Virus record (IMG/VR): IMGVR_UViG_3300035181_000539
Coordinates: 1 to 33,591 of that record
From: a virus
DNA length: 33,591 bases
Direction: 5' to 3' (one strand)
The position numbers and the translations under genes are program-made. The notes below the pieces were generated by a model. That model was not told the origin of the DNA. It did no database searches and saw only the letters and a program-made list of their open reading frames with translations. How positions within the stretch are numbered: position 1 is the first letter of the stretch; the number at the start of each line of letters is the position of its first letter. Of the stretch, positions 8,351-15,866 are shown in pieces.

Positions 8351-9358
8351 TTAGACGACGCGGGCTTCGGTGTTCAGAAGCTGGTCAACCTTGCGCAGCG
8401 GAACGCCCAGGAAGTCCAGCCAACGGGCGGGCTGACCGAATTGCGTCAAGCCCTCCTGTACGCTGATGGCGTTCTGGCTCTTGTTCAGGGCCTGAATGCG
8501 CATCATCGAGAACAGCGTGCGGTTCATGTAGAACGCAGCGCGGCCCATGGACAGGTTGGGAATGCGATCCAGCGCGCGGCTCATGAGCTTGATCAAGTCG
8601 GCGGCGCCGGACTCATTCACCAGGTTGGCGGTGTTGATGTTGGCGATGCGCACGACATAGCGCCAATCCTTGACGACGAGGCCGTTTTTCCACTGATAGT
8701 GGGTCTGGTACGCCTTGTATGGGTTGCTGTTGCTGTCGTAGATGGTGAGGATGCCGTCGTCCTCGGACACGAGGCCAGCCTTCGAGCCCTTAGGGAAAGG
8801 GCAGAAAACCGTGTTATCGCCCCACACCACCAGCCAGATGGAGGCGTTGTTCGCGGCGGTGCCGCCCGCATCGATGATGTTCTGCGCATTGCCGGCGCCA
8901 GAAATGGTGCCGTAGCGGGTGGATAGGCCGAGGTATTGGCGCGGGTCGGAGGCCGGGTTGCCGTAGAACAGGGTTTGCACCTGCGCCTGGTTCATGGCTT
9001 CCAGGAAGGCCGCGTCCTCGGACAGACGGAATGCGGCGGTGTTGCCGTTCAGTTCGGCCAGGTCTTTGTCCACCGCGCTGTATGCTTCCAGCATGCCGCA
9101 AGACTCATCGACCTGGGCCGTGGTGCTCTTGGAACGCGGGACGCCTTGGTTGAGCGAGCGCCAGTAAACGGTCGGCAATCCGGTGCGGATGTTGACGCGG
9201 TGGCCGGTCGGCAGGTTGCCCTCGATGAAAACAGCATCTTCGAGGATTTCGTTGGTTTGACTCAGGATTTCGGCGATCTTGACCTCGATTTTGCCATCTG
9301 GGTCGAGACGTTTCGCCCAATCGGCGAGAGTAAGTTGACCGCTTGAGAGAGTAGCCAT
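8351..9358 (-). CDS. Major capsid protein (BPP-1 Bbp17-like, HK97 fold expected)
   Basis: A 335-residue protein. It starts with a short helical arm (LTLADWAKRLDPDGK) followed by EILSQTNEILEDAVFIEGN, GLPTVYWRSLNQGVPRSKS and a C-terminal FLGVPLRKVDQLLNTEARVV, the pattern of major capsid proteins in BPP-1-like podoviruses. It lies between the scaffold and cement genes, the order used for capsid assembly. It has an AAGGAG site and there is no protease gene nearby, consistent with a separate scaffold rather than a delta domain. The coat forms the icosahedral shell of the head. Confidence 0.9.
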   Translation of the reverse strand: MATLSSGQLTLADWAKRLDPDGKIEVKIAEILSQTNEILEDAVFIEGNLPTGHRVNIRTGLPTVYWRSLNQGVPRSKSTTAQVDESCGMLEAYSAVDKDLAELNGNTAAFRLSEDAAFLEAMNQAQVQTLFYGNPASDPRQYLGLSTRYGTISGAGNAQNIIDAGGTAANNASIWLVVWGDNTVFCPFPKGSKAGLVSEDDGILTIYDSNSNPYKAYQTHYQWKNGLVVKDWRYVVRIANINTANLVNESGAADLIKLMSRALDRIPNLSMGRAAFYMNRTLFSMMRIQALNKSQNAISVQEGLTQFGQPARWLDFLGVPLRKVDQLLNTEARVV

Positions 9359-9369
9359 TTAGATGCTCC

Positions 9370-10029
9370 TTATTTCAAGTTGCTGTTGGGGTACAAGGAC
9401 CGAACGTCATCGGCAGCAGGCGGTGCGCCTTTGCCACCAACGAACTTGTCCTCGCTGATCGCTTTACCGGCGCGGTAAAACGCTCGGATAACTTCCGGGT
9501 GATTACCCAGGCCGGTTTCATTCAGCAGATTCGTTAGCCCGGGCGTGCCGAAGGTTTCGAGTGCCTTCTTGGCCGTGGCAATGTTTTCGGGCAGCTTGTC
9601 GCCGCCGAATTCCTTATCGGACATAGCGCTTTGCGCCCATGCGGTGCGCATTGCCTCGATCTGCTCGGCTTGACGCGCCTGAATGACAGGCGCCACCTTG
9701 TCGATCACCTTCTGCGCGGCCTCTTGCGACAGATTCAATTCCTTGGCGACTTCGGAGTAGGCGCCCAGGGCGGCGTCGTCAAACGTCGTGCCTTCCGGTG
9801 CTTTGAACTCGTACTTTTCAGGCGCGCCTTGCGGCTTCGCCTGTTCGCCTTCGGTATTGCCGCCTTCGGCCTGTTGGCCATCGGCATTCTGTCCATCGGT
9901 CGCTTGCTGCTGTTGCGCCGTTTGCTCGCCGCCGGCGGCCGGTTGGCCTTCGGTTTGCGAATTCGCGGCTTGCTGTTGGTCGGCTGCTTGGGTGTTTTGG
10001 CCGTCGGTCATCAGCGTTTCGGTGGTCAT
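9370..10029 (-). CDS. Capsid scaffolding protein
   Basis: A 219-residue protein whose first ~75 residues are almost entirely Gln, Ala, Gly, Asn, Thr and Glu (disordered). A helical segment follows (EVAKELNLSQEAAQKVIDKV) and a C-terminal helix-turn region. This is the usual shape of a podovirus scaffold immediately before the coat gene. The last residues are VRSLYPNSNLK. Nearly the same tail ends the capsid-staple-like protein (10421-10738), and a variant ends the 97-residue protein (11041-11334). Scaffold C-termini usually contact the coat, so this tail may be a coat-binding peptide (inference). Its ATG overlaps the stop of the Bbp19-like gene by four bases. Confidence 0.8.
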   Translation of the reverse strand: MTTETLMTDGQNTQAADQQQAANSQTEGQPAAGGEQTAQQQQATDGQNADGQQAEGGNTEGEQAKPQGAPEKYEFKAPEGTTFDDAALGAYSEVAKELNLSQEAAQKVIDKVAPVIQARQAEQIEAMRTAWAQSAMSDKEFGGDKLPENIATAKKALETFGTPGLTNLLNETGLGNHPEVIRAFYRAGKAISEDKFVGGKGAPPAADDVRSLYPNSNLK

Positions 10030-10334
10030 TCCCTGCTCTCCTTGAGCATTTCAGTGTAACGGTCGGGGCAGTGCGTGGAGATTTGCGCCAACAACCTCAA
10101 CCCCTCATTGCGCATGCCTTCATGGAAGGCCATGGTTATCGCGTTGGTGTTGAAGGAGAGGCGCCACACACCTGCCCGCTCCAACAGGCGGGCCACGAAT
10201 CGACGGCCTCGCTTGTTGCTCATGAGCCACTTCATGTCGTCGATCTCGATTTGCAAGGCCCTGATTGCGCGCTCTTCGGCTTCCGCCTGCGCCCGCTCCT
10301 GGCTTCGTATGTCGAGAGGATCGGAGTAACTCAT
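10026..10334 (-). CDS. Bbp19-like small phage protein
   Basis: A 102-residue protein. I chose the ATG at 10334 because the coding pattern and similarity begin there; the longer upstream frame runs through the terminator hairpin and has Arg/His-rich shadow composition. It contains DDMKWLMSNKRGRRFVARLLERAG and a MAFHEGMRNEGLRLLAQI segment, the recognisable core of the Bbp19-like family found beside scaffold and capsid genes in BPP-1-type phages. Its biochemical role is not established. It is the first gene after an intrinsic terminator and a repeated 14-mer, so it may begin a new transcription unit. The 3' end overlaps the scaffold start (ATGA). Confidence 0.75.
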   Translation of the reverse strand: MSYSDPLDIRSQERAQAEAEERAIRALQIEIDDMKWLMSNKRGRRFVARLLERAGVWRLSFNTNAITMAFHEGMRNEGLRLLAQISTHCPDRYTEMLKESRE

Positions 10335-10362
10335 GCGCGGAACTCTAGGGGCCGTGCTCTTC

Positions 10363-10376
10363 GGTACGTGCACCGC
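10363..10376 (-). repeat. Late-operon intergenic 14-mer, copy A (GCGGTGCACGTACC)
   Basis: Exact match to the 14-mer at 14314-14327. It lies between an intrinsic terminator and the Bbp19-like gene, a place where a promoter or antitermination element would make sense. It has a palindromic GTGCAC core. Function unknown. Confidence 0.5.
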
Positions 10377-10377
10377 A

Positions 10378-10403
10378 AAGAAAAAGGCCGCCCGAAGGCG
10401 GCC
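10378..10403 (-). terminator. Intrinsic terminator inside the late operon (leftward)
   Basis: GGCCGCC (10386-10392) and GGCGGCC (10397-10403) form a perfect 7-bp stem with a four-base loop. On the leftward transcript the stem is followed by UUUUUCUUU. It lies between the capsid-staple-like gene and the Bbp19-like/scaffold/coat genes, so it should lower or re-set transcription entering the capsid block. Confidence 0.75.
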
Positions 10404-10420
10404 AAAGGGGAGGAATGATC

Positions 10421-10738
10421 CTAGAGCAGCGTGCTGTTCGGGTAGAGCGAGCGGGCGTCGGTTTGCGGCGCGGCCGTGCTGATTTCCATGTCGGTAATCT
10501 GCAATTCGAGGAACACGTCGACGCCAGAATCGTCGCCGTCCTGTTCCGTGGTTTGCGTGGCGACGCACACGAAGGCCGCCGCCGAAATGCTCACTTTGGT
10601 GCCGGCTGCCGGCGGCGTGGTGATGCCCAGCGCCTCGCACTGGTCATCGTTCAGCCGGATGCGCAGGCCGTCGCCGTATGGGTTCGGCTCATAGTATTGC
10701 GGGCCTGAGGTGTCTGTTTTCATGCTCACAAGCGGCAT
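10421..10738 (-). CDS. Capsid staple-like protein
   Basis: A 105-residue protein. I start it at MPLVSMKTD (10738), which has an AGGAG site, not at the longer upstream frame. The sequence MPLVSMKTD, then YGDGLRIRLNDDQCEALGI, then PPAAGTKVSISA and LELQITDMEI, resembles the small capsid-staple family that begins MPLxxMK and ends with an ELQITDM strand. Such proteins clamp capsid subunits on the outside or inside of the shell. The extreme C-terminus is DARSLYPNSTLL, almost identical to the scaffold's tail. That tail is not part of the ordinary family core as I remember it. The assignment comes from sequence pattern; the role in this phage is inferred. Confidence 0.65.
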   Translation of the reverse strand: MPLVSMKTDTSGPQYYEPNPYGDGLRIRLNDDQCEALGITTPPAAGTKVSISAAAFVCVATQTTEQDGDDSGVDVFLELQITDMEISTAAPQTDARSLYPNSTLL

Positions 10739-10746
10739 GGTGACTC

Positions 10747-11028
10747 CTAGTAGAATGCGACGATGCCGGTGGCCGTCGTGCCGGTGGCCATAATTCGGTT
10801 CACGGATAGCGAAAGCATGAAGCCGCAAGCAGTCGCGGGTATGATCAGCGTTGCGGTAGAGCCGTCCGCCATGACCAGGACCACGTTTCCCGCACCGCCG
10901 ACCATGATGCCGCGCGTTGGGCGGGCCGGGCCGGTAGGCGGTACAAGGTCGGCCGCATCGTTTGGTATGACCGCCAGCGCGGACTGCATCGGGCTGCCGT
11001 CATTGGTCGTAACGTAAAACGGATTCAT
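10747..11028 (-). CDS. Small beta-rich structural protein, paralogue of the next upstream gene (short tail)
   Basis: A 93-residue protein that aligns with the product of 11041-11334: both share PxDxxDL, GAGNV, the RI(M/L)AT motif and TTATGI(V/F)A near the end. The pattern (NDAADL...GGAGNVVLVMADG...NRIMATGTTATGIVAFY) resembles a family of small phage spike-base/decoration proteins. It stops at AFY, whereas its paralogue continues with an LYPSGNL tail, so one copy has lost or the other gained the tail. The start ATG lies 12 bases after the paralogue's stop and has no strong ribosome site. Probably a virion component; exact location unknown. Confidence 0.6.
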   Translation of the reverse strand: MNPFYVTTNDGSPMQSALAVIPNDAADLVPPTGPARPTRGIMVGGAGNVVLVMADGSTATLIIPATACGFMLSLSVNRIMATGTTATGIVAFY

Positions 11029-11040
11029 GATCGGGTACCC

Positions 11041-11334
11041 TTACAGGTTGCCGGACGGGTACAAGGCGAAGATGCCGGTGGCCGTGGTGCTTGTTGCAAG
11101 GATGCGGGTCGCATTCACGCGCACGATCTGACCAGCGGAAAGACCCGTCAGCACGGCAGTGCCGCCGCCCGCAAGGTTGACGTTCACGTTGCCGGCGCCG
11201 GTCACGTAGATGGCCGTGCATGCACCGCTCGGCAAGTCGGTGGAATCGCTGGGAGTTACCGCTTCGCCTTCAAACTCGGTAGGCGAAAACTGGTTGGAGG
11301 TGTAGACGGATTTGCTGAAAAGTACGCGTGGCAT
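11041..11334 (-). CDS. Small beta-rich structural protein with C-terminal LYPSGNL tail
   Basis: A 97-residue protein with an AAGGAG ribosome site. Core features are VTPSDSTDLPSG, VTGAGNVNVNLAGGG and ATRILATSTTATGIFALYPSGNL. The first three blocks resemble the small spike-base/decoration family of tailed phages. The protein is paralogous to the product of 10747-11028. Its terminal LYPSGNL is close to the LYPNSNL and LYPNSTL tails of the scaffold and staple-like proteins. It sits just after the portal gene. A capsid- or portal-attached role is likely but inferred. Confidence 0.6.
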   Translation of the reverse strand: MPRVLFSKSVYTSNQFSPTEFEGEAVTPSDSTDLPSGACTAIYVTGAGNVNVNLAGGGTAVLTGLSAGQIVRVNATRILATSTTATGIFALYPSGNL

Positions 11335-11349
11335 GGTTGGCTCCTTGGG

Positions 11350-13017
11350 TTATGTGTATCCGCTGAAGGCGCGGGTTACGTCGGTGAGCGCGTTGGGCTC
11401 GCCGGTGTTGGCTGCGGCCAGTTTTTGCGCGGTGTCGGCGCCCTGGTTCAGCATGGCGGCCTGCTGCGCTTGCTGCTGCGCTTGGGCGCGTTGCTGACGC
11501 ACGGCTTCCACCTGGTCGGACGGCACGATGATCCTCGGGTCAAGTCCCAGCGAATCGGAATAGATGTCCGCCCACTTGTCGGCGTCGAACTTGTCGAGCA
11601 CTTCGGGCTTGAATTGCGCCACAGATCCAAGGTTGCCGACGAATCGGTCGATGCTGTTGGTGCCAATAGCTCGCTGCGCCTGCGCCAACATGCTGACCAG
11701 CTCAACGTTGATGTCATGGCCTTGCAGCTCCGATGGCGGTGGCGGCATGATGCCCGCCTCCATGACCCTGTCGAAAGTCATCTCGATGAGCGGGTCAAGA
11801 AGCTCGTTTTGCAGCCGTTCCAGCACGGGGCCAAGCATGAGCAGCTTTTCCTCATGCCGCTCGGCCACTTCGGTGGCCGTCATGCGGGCGTCGCTTTGGT
11901 TCGTCAACATGAGGAACAGATCCGCGTAGAAGCTGCCCTCTATGCGCCGGCGCACGTCCTGGATGTCGGCCAGCAGGTGCGACAGGTCAATAGTCACATC
12001 GAAGGCGGTTTTGATGCCGCCATTCGGGCCGGCCATATCCACGTAGGTGACGCCGCCCGGCAGAGTTTCCACGTCGCGGTTTTTCATGCTCGTTGGCACT
12101 TGCAACGGCGGCTTGGTCTTGTAGTCGATGCCCATGGCCTTGCGCAACTGCTCATGCTGTAGCTGCTTGATGTCGCCAAGGGCCTCCATGCCCGGGCTGT
12201 TGCCGTAGATGTCGCCGCCAGATACCGACCAGCGGGGCGCCAATGCGGGGAAGCGCTTAAAGCCGGACTCGCGCAGCACCTCGCCCTCGCGCGCGCCGAC
12301 CTCGAAATAGACCGATTTCCACGCCATGTTGAGGCTGTCGTTCTTGGTCGGGTCGCGGTCGGTGCGGGGCTCTATGCAATGGATGATCGTCACCCACGAA
12401 TCGAGGCTGCCACGGTCATACAGGTTTTTGACCGTGTTGCTCACCTTGTCGATGCCGAATTCGGCGACGATTTCGTGCACGGTTTTCTGAAACTCGCGGT
12501 AGAGCGTAGTCACCTCGCCCTTCCAGTTGGTAGCGATGCAATACTCGCCCGTGGTCAGCGGGTAATGGTGAATGACGTTCTTGAAGTCGGGCGCTACGAT
12601 GCTGGCCGCCGTCCCGAACGCGCCCAATTCCTCGTACATGGAATGCAACGCCCGGTAGGTATTCGAGCGCTGGAAAACGGCGTGCATCAAGCTGGTAACG
12701 TCGTTCAGCCATAGCTTGACGGTATCGTACTTCATGAGGTCCGCATCTGACGTAGCCAGGCGGAACCAGGGGCGCGCCGGGCTGGTCATGCCCGACATCA
12801 TGCCCGCCGCGAGCACGCGCAAGGCGCGCGTACCAGTGCTGTCGTAGATGTTGTTGTGGCGCCGGTTGCCCCGGTTGCGATCCTGGACGAAGAAGCGCCC
12901 GGAACGTGGCAGCAAGTAATCGCTGATTTCCTTCCAGTGCGCCCACCAGGTCGCCCTCTCGGTCTTGAGCTGGCCCCAGCGTGTGAGCAGTTCGGAACGC
13001 GGGGTTTTGTCGGCCAT
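11350..13017 (-). CDS. Portal protein (T7-type head-tail connector)
   Basis: A 555-residue protein with the N-terminal pattern of podovirus connectors: WGQLKTERATWWAHWKEISDYLLPRSGRF, then IYDSTGTRALRVLAAGMMSGMTSPARPWF. A middle stretch matches this family (MEALGDIKQLQHEQLRKA), and the Gln/Ala-rich C-terminus (~505-535) forms the barrel helices. Twelve copies form the ring through which DNA is packaged and ejected. It follows TerS/TerL in the expected order with small accessory genes between. The last ~20 residues are low complexity. The family call is firm. Confidence 0.9.
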   Translation of the reverse strand: MADKTPRSELLTRWGQLKTERATWWAHWKEISDYLLPRSGRFFVQDRNRGNRRHNNIYDSTGTRALRVLAAGMMSGMTSPARPWFRLATSDADLMKYDTVKLWLNDVTSLMHAVFQRSNTYRALHSMYEELGAFGTAASIVAPDFKNVIHHYPLTTGEYCIATNWKGEVTTLYREFQKTVHEIVAEFGIDKVSNTVKNLYDRGSLDSWVTIIHCIEPRTDRDPTKNDSLNMAWKSVYFEVGAREGEVLRESGFKRFPALAPRWSVSGGDIYGNSPGMEALGDIKQLQHEQLRKAMGIDYKTKPPLQVPTSMKNRDVETLPGGVTYVDMAGPNGGIKTAFDVTIDLSHLLADIQDVRRRIEGSFYADLFLMLTNQSDARMTATEVAERHEEKLLMLGPVLERLQNELLDPLIEMTFDRVMEAGIMPPPPSELQGHDINVELVSMLAQAQRAIGTNSIDRFVGNLGSVAQFKPEVLDKFDADKWADIYSDSLGLDPRIIVPSDQVEAVRQQRAQAQQQAQQAAMLNQGADTAQKLAAANTGEPNALTDVTRAFSGYT

Positions 13018-13020
13018 CGG

Positions 13021-13341
13021 TTACTGCCCGAGAAGCGTGTTCTTGCCGAGGTTCAGCATATCCGGCGTGACGCCGGCCGGGCCGGTGAGCATGGTACTTG
13101 ATGGCCCCGCCCGGCCAGCTTGGCCCGCCGCCGAGAGGATGGCCGAGGCGTCGGGGCTTTTCTGGTTGGCGCGGTTGAGCGCCTGGTCCGCGGCAGCGGC
13201 TTGCCTGTCGGCATTGGCCCGCGCTTGATTCTGCGCGCTTTCCTGCGCCTTGGATGCACGCTCGCCCGAATAGATGCTGTACGCCGCGCCGGCAATAGAC
13301 GCGGCGGTTGCTATCGTGGATAGGGTTACTGCCCCAGACAT
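13021..13341 (-). CDS. Small portal-adjacent protein with STMLTG motif
   Basis: A 106-residue protein started at 13341 (AGGGGAA site). A hydrophobic Ala-rich N-terminus (residues 4-24) could be a membrane helix. A Gln/Ala/Asn coiled-coil-like segment follows, then the C-terminal block SSTMLTGPAGV, ending NLGKNTLLGQ. Small proteins with this STMLTG...NTLLG ending occur next to portal genes in BPP-1-type and other podoviruses, where they are virion-associated or hypothetical. I do not know a proven function; a small internal or ejected protein is possible. It ends three bases before the portal ATG. Confidence 0.65.
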   Translation of the reverse strand: MSGAVTLSTIATAASIAGAAYSIYSGERASKAQESAQNQARANADRQAAAADQALNRANQKSPDASAILSAAGQAGRAGPSSTMLTGPAGVTPDMLNLGKNTLLGQ

Positions 13342-13342
13342 A

Positions 13343-13804
13343 TCATTCCCCTGTAACAACGAAATGGTTGACCGCACTCGGTTGGCGCGACAGCAGCAGG
13401 TGCGCCTCCTCGGTGAACTCATCCTCCGCTTCCGCCACCGTCCTGGCGCTTGTAGCGAACACCATAGTCAGGTGCGTATCCTCATGCGCGCAAAATGCTT
13501 GCTTGCGGCCACGGCTGCCGGCGAGCACGTAGCGGCCGCGCATCGTGACGGCATCCCCATCCGTGGAAACCGTCGCATGGCCGTCCATGATGAGCAGCGT
13601 CGGCACACGGATGAGCGCCCCGGTCAAAACGCATCCGGCGGGTATCGTGATCGTTCGCGCGTACATGCCGCCGTGCAGGACGTGGTGCGTTTCGACGGGT
13701 AGCTGCGGCCGCTTTCTGATTTCGTGTTCCAGCCGCCGCAAGCGGTCCACAACCGGCGCCGGCGTGGCGGGCAACTTACCCGCGATCAAGGCCACGTCGC
13801 TCAT
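13343..13804 (-). CDS. Cupin-like phage protein of unknown role
   Basis: A 153-residue protein. A helical N-terminus (VVDRLRRLEHEIRKRPQL) leads to a beta-rich core: HHVLHGGMYARTITIPAGCVLTG, then HATVSTDGDAVTMRG and RKQAFCAHEDTHLTMVF. Together with the spaced His residues this resembles a single-domain cupin, a family that recurs in the late operons of tailed phages. The substrate is unknown. The gene overlaps the GNAT acetyltransferase by four bases, suggesting coupled expression. A metal-bound binding or enzymatic role would be an inference. Confidence 0.6.
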   Translation of the reverse strand: MSDVALIAGKLPATPAPVVDRLRRLEHEIRKRPQLPVETHHVLHGGMYARTITIPAGCVLTGALIRVPTLLIMDGHATVSTDGDAVTMRGRYVLAGSRGRKQAFCAHEDTHLTMVFATSARTVAEAEDEFTEEAHLLLSRQPSAVNHFVVTGE

Positions 13805-14262
13805 GCCAGCTCCCGAAAGAAAACCCGGTTTGTTTCACGCCACCCTTTCGCCTTGCTCATAACCTCCGCCAATCGGCTGCCCGTAGGCGCGGAGATAAAG
13901 AACCCGACGGCCCCCATATCGCGCGCCATGCGCTCTGCTTCACGTTGCAGCATCGGGCCCGCGCCGTTCTTGCGCGCGGCGGCCGTCACGAAAAACGATT
14001 CCGTCGAGGCAATCGGCACCCCGAAATGGGGCACAACCGACACCAGCAGCACCAGAGAGCCGACCAAAACCCCATCCTGGTACGCGCACAACAACCTCGC
14101 CATGCCAGCGGCCTCCATGGCTTCGTACATGCGCCATTGCGGATTGACCGGCCCCAGCCCCGCCGTAGCTGATTCGGCGGCGTACTCCGCCACCAGGTCG
14201 GCGATGTTCGGCGCCTTTTCCAGTTCCCCGAAGGAGCATGGCCTGACGATGGTTTTGTGCAC
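13801..14262 (-). CDS. GNAT-family N-acetyltransferase
   Basis: A 153-residue protein starting at a GTG (14262) after a GAUGAGG-type ribosome site; the nearby ATG is in another frame. LLCAYQDGVLVGSLVLLVSV, then TESFFVTAAARKNGAGPMLQREAE, is the GNAT core: a strand, then the pyrophosphate-binding loop (R/AARKNGAGP), then helix 3. GNAT enzymes use acetyl-CoA to acetylate an amine. Phage GNATs sit commonly beside terminase genes and their targets are unknown. The family call is good. The substrate cannot be read from the sequence. Confidence 0.8.
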   Translation of the reverse strand: MHKTIVRPCSFGELEKAPNIADLVAEYAAESATAGLGPVNPQWRMYEAMEAAGMARLLCAYQDGVLVGSLVLLVSVVPHFGVPIASTESFFVTAAARKNGAGPMLQREAERMARDMGAVGFFISAPTGSRLAEVMSKAKGWRETNRVFFRELA

Positions 14263-14313
14263 GTCCGCCTCATCCTACCAATATAGCGGGCATCGTAGGC
14301 CGCGGCCCGCTCA

Positions 14314-14327
14314 GGTACGTGCACCGC
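14314..14327 (-). repeat. Late-operon intergenic 14-mer, copy B (GCGGTGCACGTACC)
   Basis: Exact match to 10363-10376. It lies in the 71-base gap between the TerL stop and the GNAT start. A potential hairpin (AGCGGGC...GCCCGCT) follows directly on the leftward strand. Function unknown. Confidence 0.5.
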
Positions 14328-14333
14328 TATGCG

Positions 14334-15866
14334 TCAAACGGCATAGGGGTCGTACTCGCGGCGCTGCTTGTTCCTGCCCAGCGCCGCGACTACCGCCCGC
14401 TTCGGGGTATCGATCAGCGCCAGCACGTAGGCGCTTCCATAGTCGGGTGAGCGCCCGATTTTGTCCATGATCTGCTCCCGGCTCGCCACGTAGATGGTGG
14501 AGCCGGACAACTCCCACGTAGGCGCGCATAGGTCGGCGAGAAGGCGCGGATCCGGCGGCAATGCGATGCCCGTGTTGTTGGCCGGGTCCAGGGCCTCGCG
14601 CATGCGCCACCAAAGCTCGCTGCGCAGGTTCTTGAAGCGTAGCCGGCCTGACTTGTCGGTACTGGTAGCCGATTCGGCCACGTTGACGCCGACGACCTGC
14701 TGGCCGGCGTCGTTGAGAAAATCGTAGGGCGCCGAGCCCACGCCGATGACGTCGATGTGGATCACGGCCTGGTCGCGCATCGCTGCAATCGTCAGGCCCG
14801 CAACGGTCGGGCCGTCCGGCGTCGTGCTGCCCGGGTAGACCAGCGGCTCGTCGAACCACGTCCCGTGGCGGCGGGCGATGATGGTGTTGTCGCGCCCGCC
14901 TCTGGCCACGTCCACGCCCAGCGAATCCATTGGCGCCAGCCTGTCCGGCCGCTTCCACCGCGCCTGAGCCGCTTCCACCCAGGCCGTGGGGATGACTTGC
15001 CACGGGTCGTCCTCGATGCCCGCGTTGAAATCGCCGTAGAGCATCTGCGAGCGCAACGGCTCGGGCAGGGATTGCAGTGTTGCCATGTAGCCGGTTCCCA
15101 TCAGGTATGGGTTATCGGAAACGCGCGATGGGATGAACGTGCGGCTCATCGGCTTAATGATGTCGGCGCCGTGCTGGAATGGCTCGCCGCTGGCGACTTC
15201 GACCTCCTCGCCATCGACCATAGCAAACCACCGCAACTCGCCGGGCTTGGCCGGGTTTGGGTGCTTGGGGTCAAGCCACGGCGCGAAGAAGGCCACGATC
15301 CACCGGCCCTCGGCCGTGGTCGGCGGGTTGAAGGTCATCAACACCCGGCAACGCTGGTTGGGAACCGCCGTGCGCAGCCAGCCCATGAGAAAGCGAACCG
15401 CCGATTCGCGCATGTTCGACGCTTCGTCGTAAACGATCAGGTCGTGGTCGCGCCCTTGATACTTGAGCTCATCGCCGGGGTTGGGGAAGCTGCCAAGCTC
15501 TATTTGCCGGCCGTCCAGCCTCCAAATGCGGTCAGCGCCGTTGAAGCCGTCACGGCTGCCAAGGACGCGGGTGATTTCGTCGATGACGCCGGTAAGCTCC
15601 GTGCCATTCTGCCGGAAGATGATCGACTTGCGATGCTGCGTCAGCGCGAGCCCTACGGCCAGGGCGGACTTGCCACCGCCAGCAGCCCCACCGAAGCCGG
15701 TCACGTCAGCAGGCGTGCTGTATGCCTGCGCCTGCGGCCCCGGTAACGGCAACCAAAGCGGGGCGGTAGCCAGCAGGGCGTCTAGCTCCGCGCGCTCCTG
15801 GTCGTTTAGATAAGGCAGCAGCGCTGCGATCTGCGCCGGGCTATACGAGGTCGGCGACGTCCGCAT
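14334..15866 (-). CDS. terL: Terminase large subunit (ATPase/nuclease)
   Basis: A 510-residue protein. The Walker A-like loop is GFGGAAGGGKS (residues 57-67), Walker B is DLIVYDEAS (142-150) and coupling motif FNPP is at 179-182. The C-terminal nuclease has GVDVARGGRDNT (D319, D326), DVIGVGSAPYD and SPDYGSAYVLA acidic positions. It binds the portal and pumps and cuts DNA during packaging. It starts at ATG 15866, overlapping the small subunit by 26 bases, so translation is coupled. Confidence 0.93.
   Translation of the reverse strand: MRTSPTSYSPAQIAALLPYLNDQERAELDALLATAPLWLPLPGPQAQAYSTPADVTGFGGAAGGGKSALAVGLALTQHRKSIIFRQNGTELTGVIDEITRVLGSRDGFNGADRIWRLDGRQIELGSFPNPGDELKYQGRDHDLIVYDEASNMRESAVRFLMGWLRTAVPNQRCRVLMTFNPPTTAEGRWIVAFFAPWLDPKHPNPAKPGELRWFAMVDGEEVEVASGEPFQHGADIIKPMSRTFIPSRVSDNPYLMGTGYMATLQSLPEPLRSQMLYGDFNAGIEDDPWQVIPTAWVEAAQARWKRPDRLAPMDSLGVDVARGGRDNTIIARRHGTWFDEPLVYPGSTTPDGPTVAGLTIAAMRDQAVIHIDVIGVGSAPYDFLNDAGQQVVGVNVAESATSTDKSGRLRFKNLRSELWWRMREALDPANNTGIALPPDPRLLADLCAPTWELSGSTIYVASREQIMDKIGRSPDYGSAYVLALIDTPKRAVVAALGRNKQRREYDPYAV

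Noticed and set aside
10335-10640. Upstream extension of the Bbp19-like frame
   Set aside because: It runs through an intrinsic terminator and the staple-like gene, with His/Arg-rich shadow composition.
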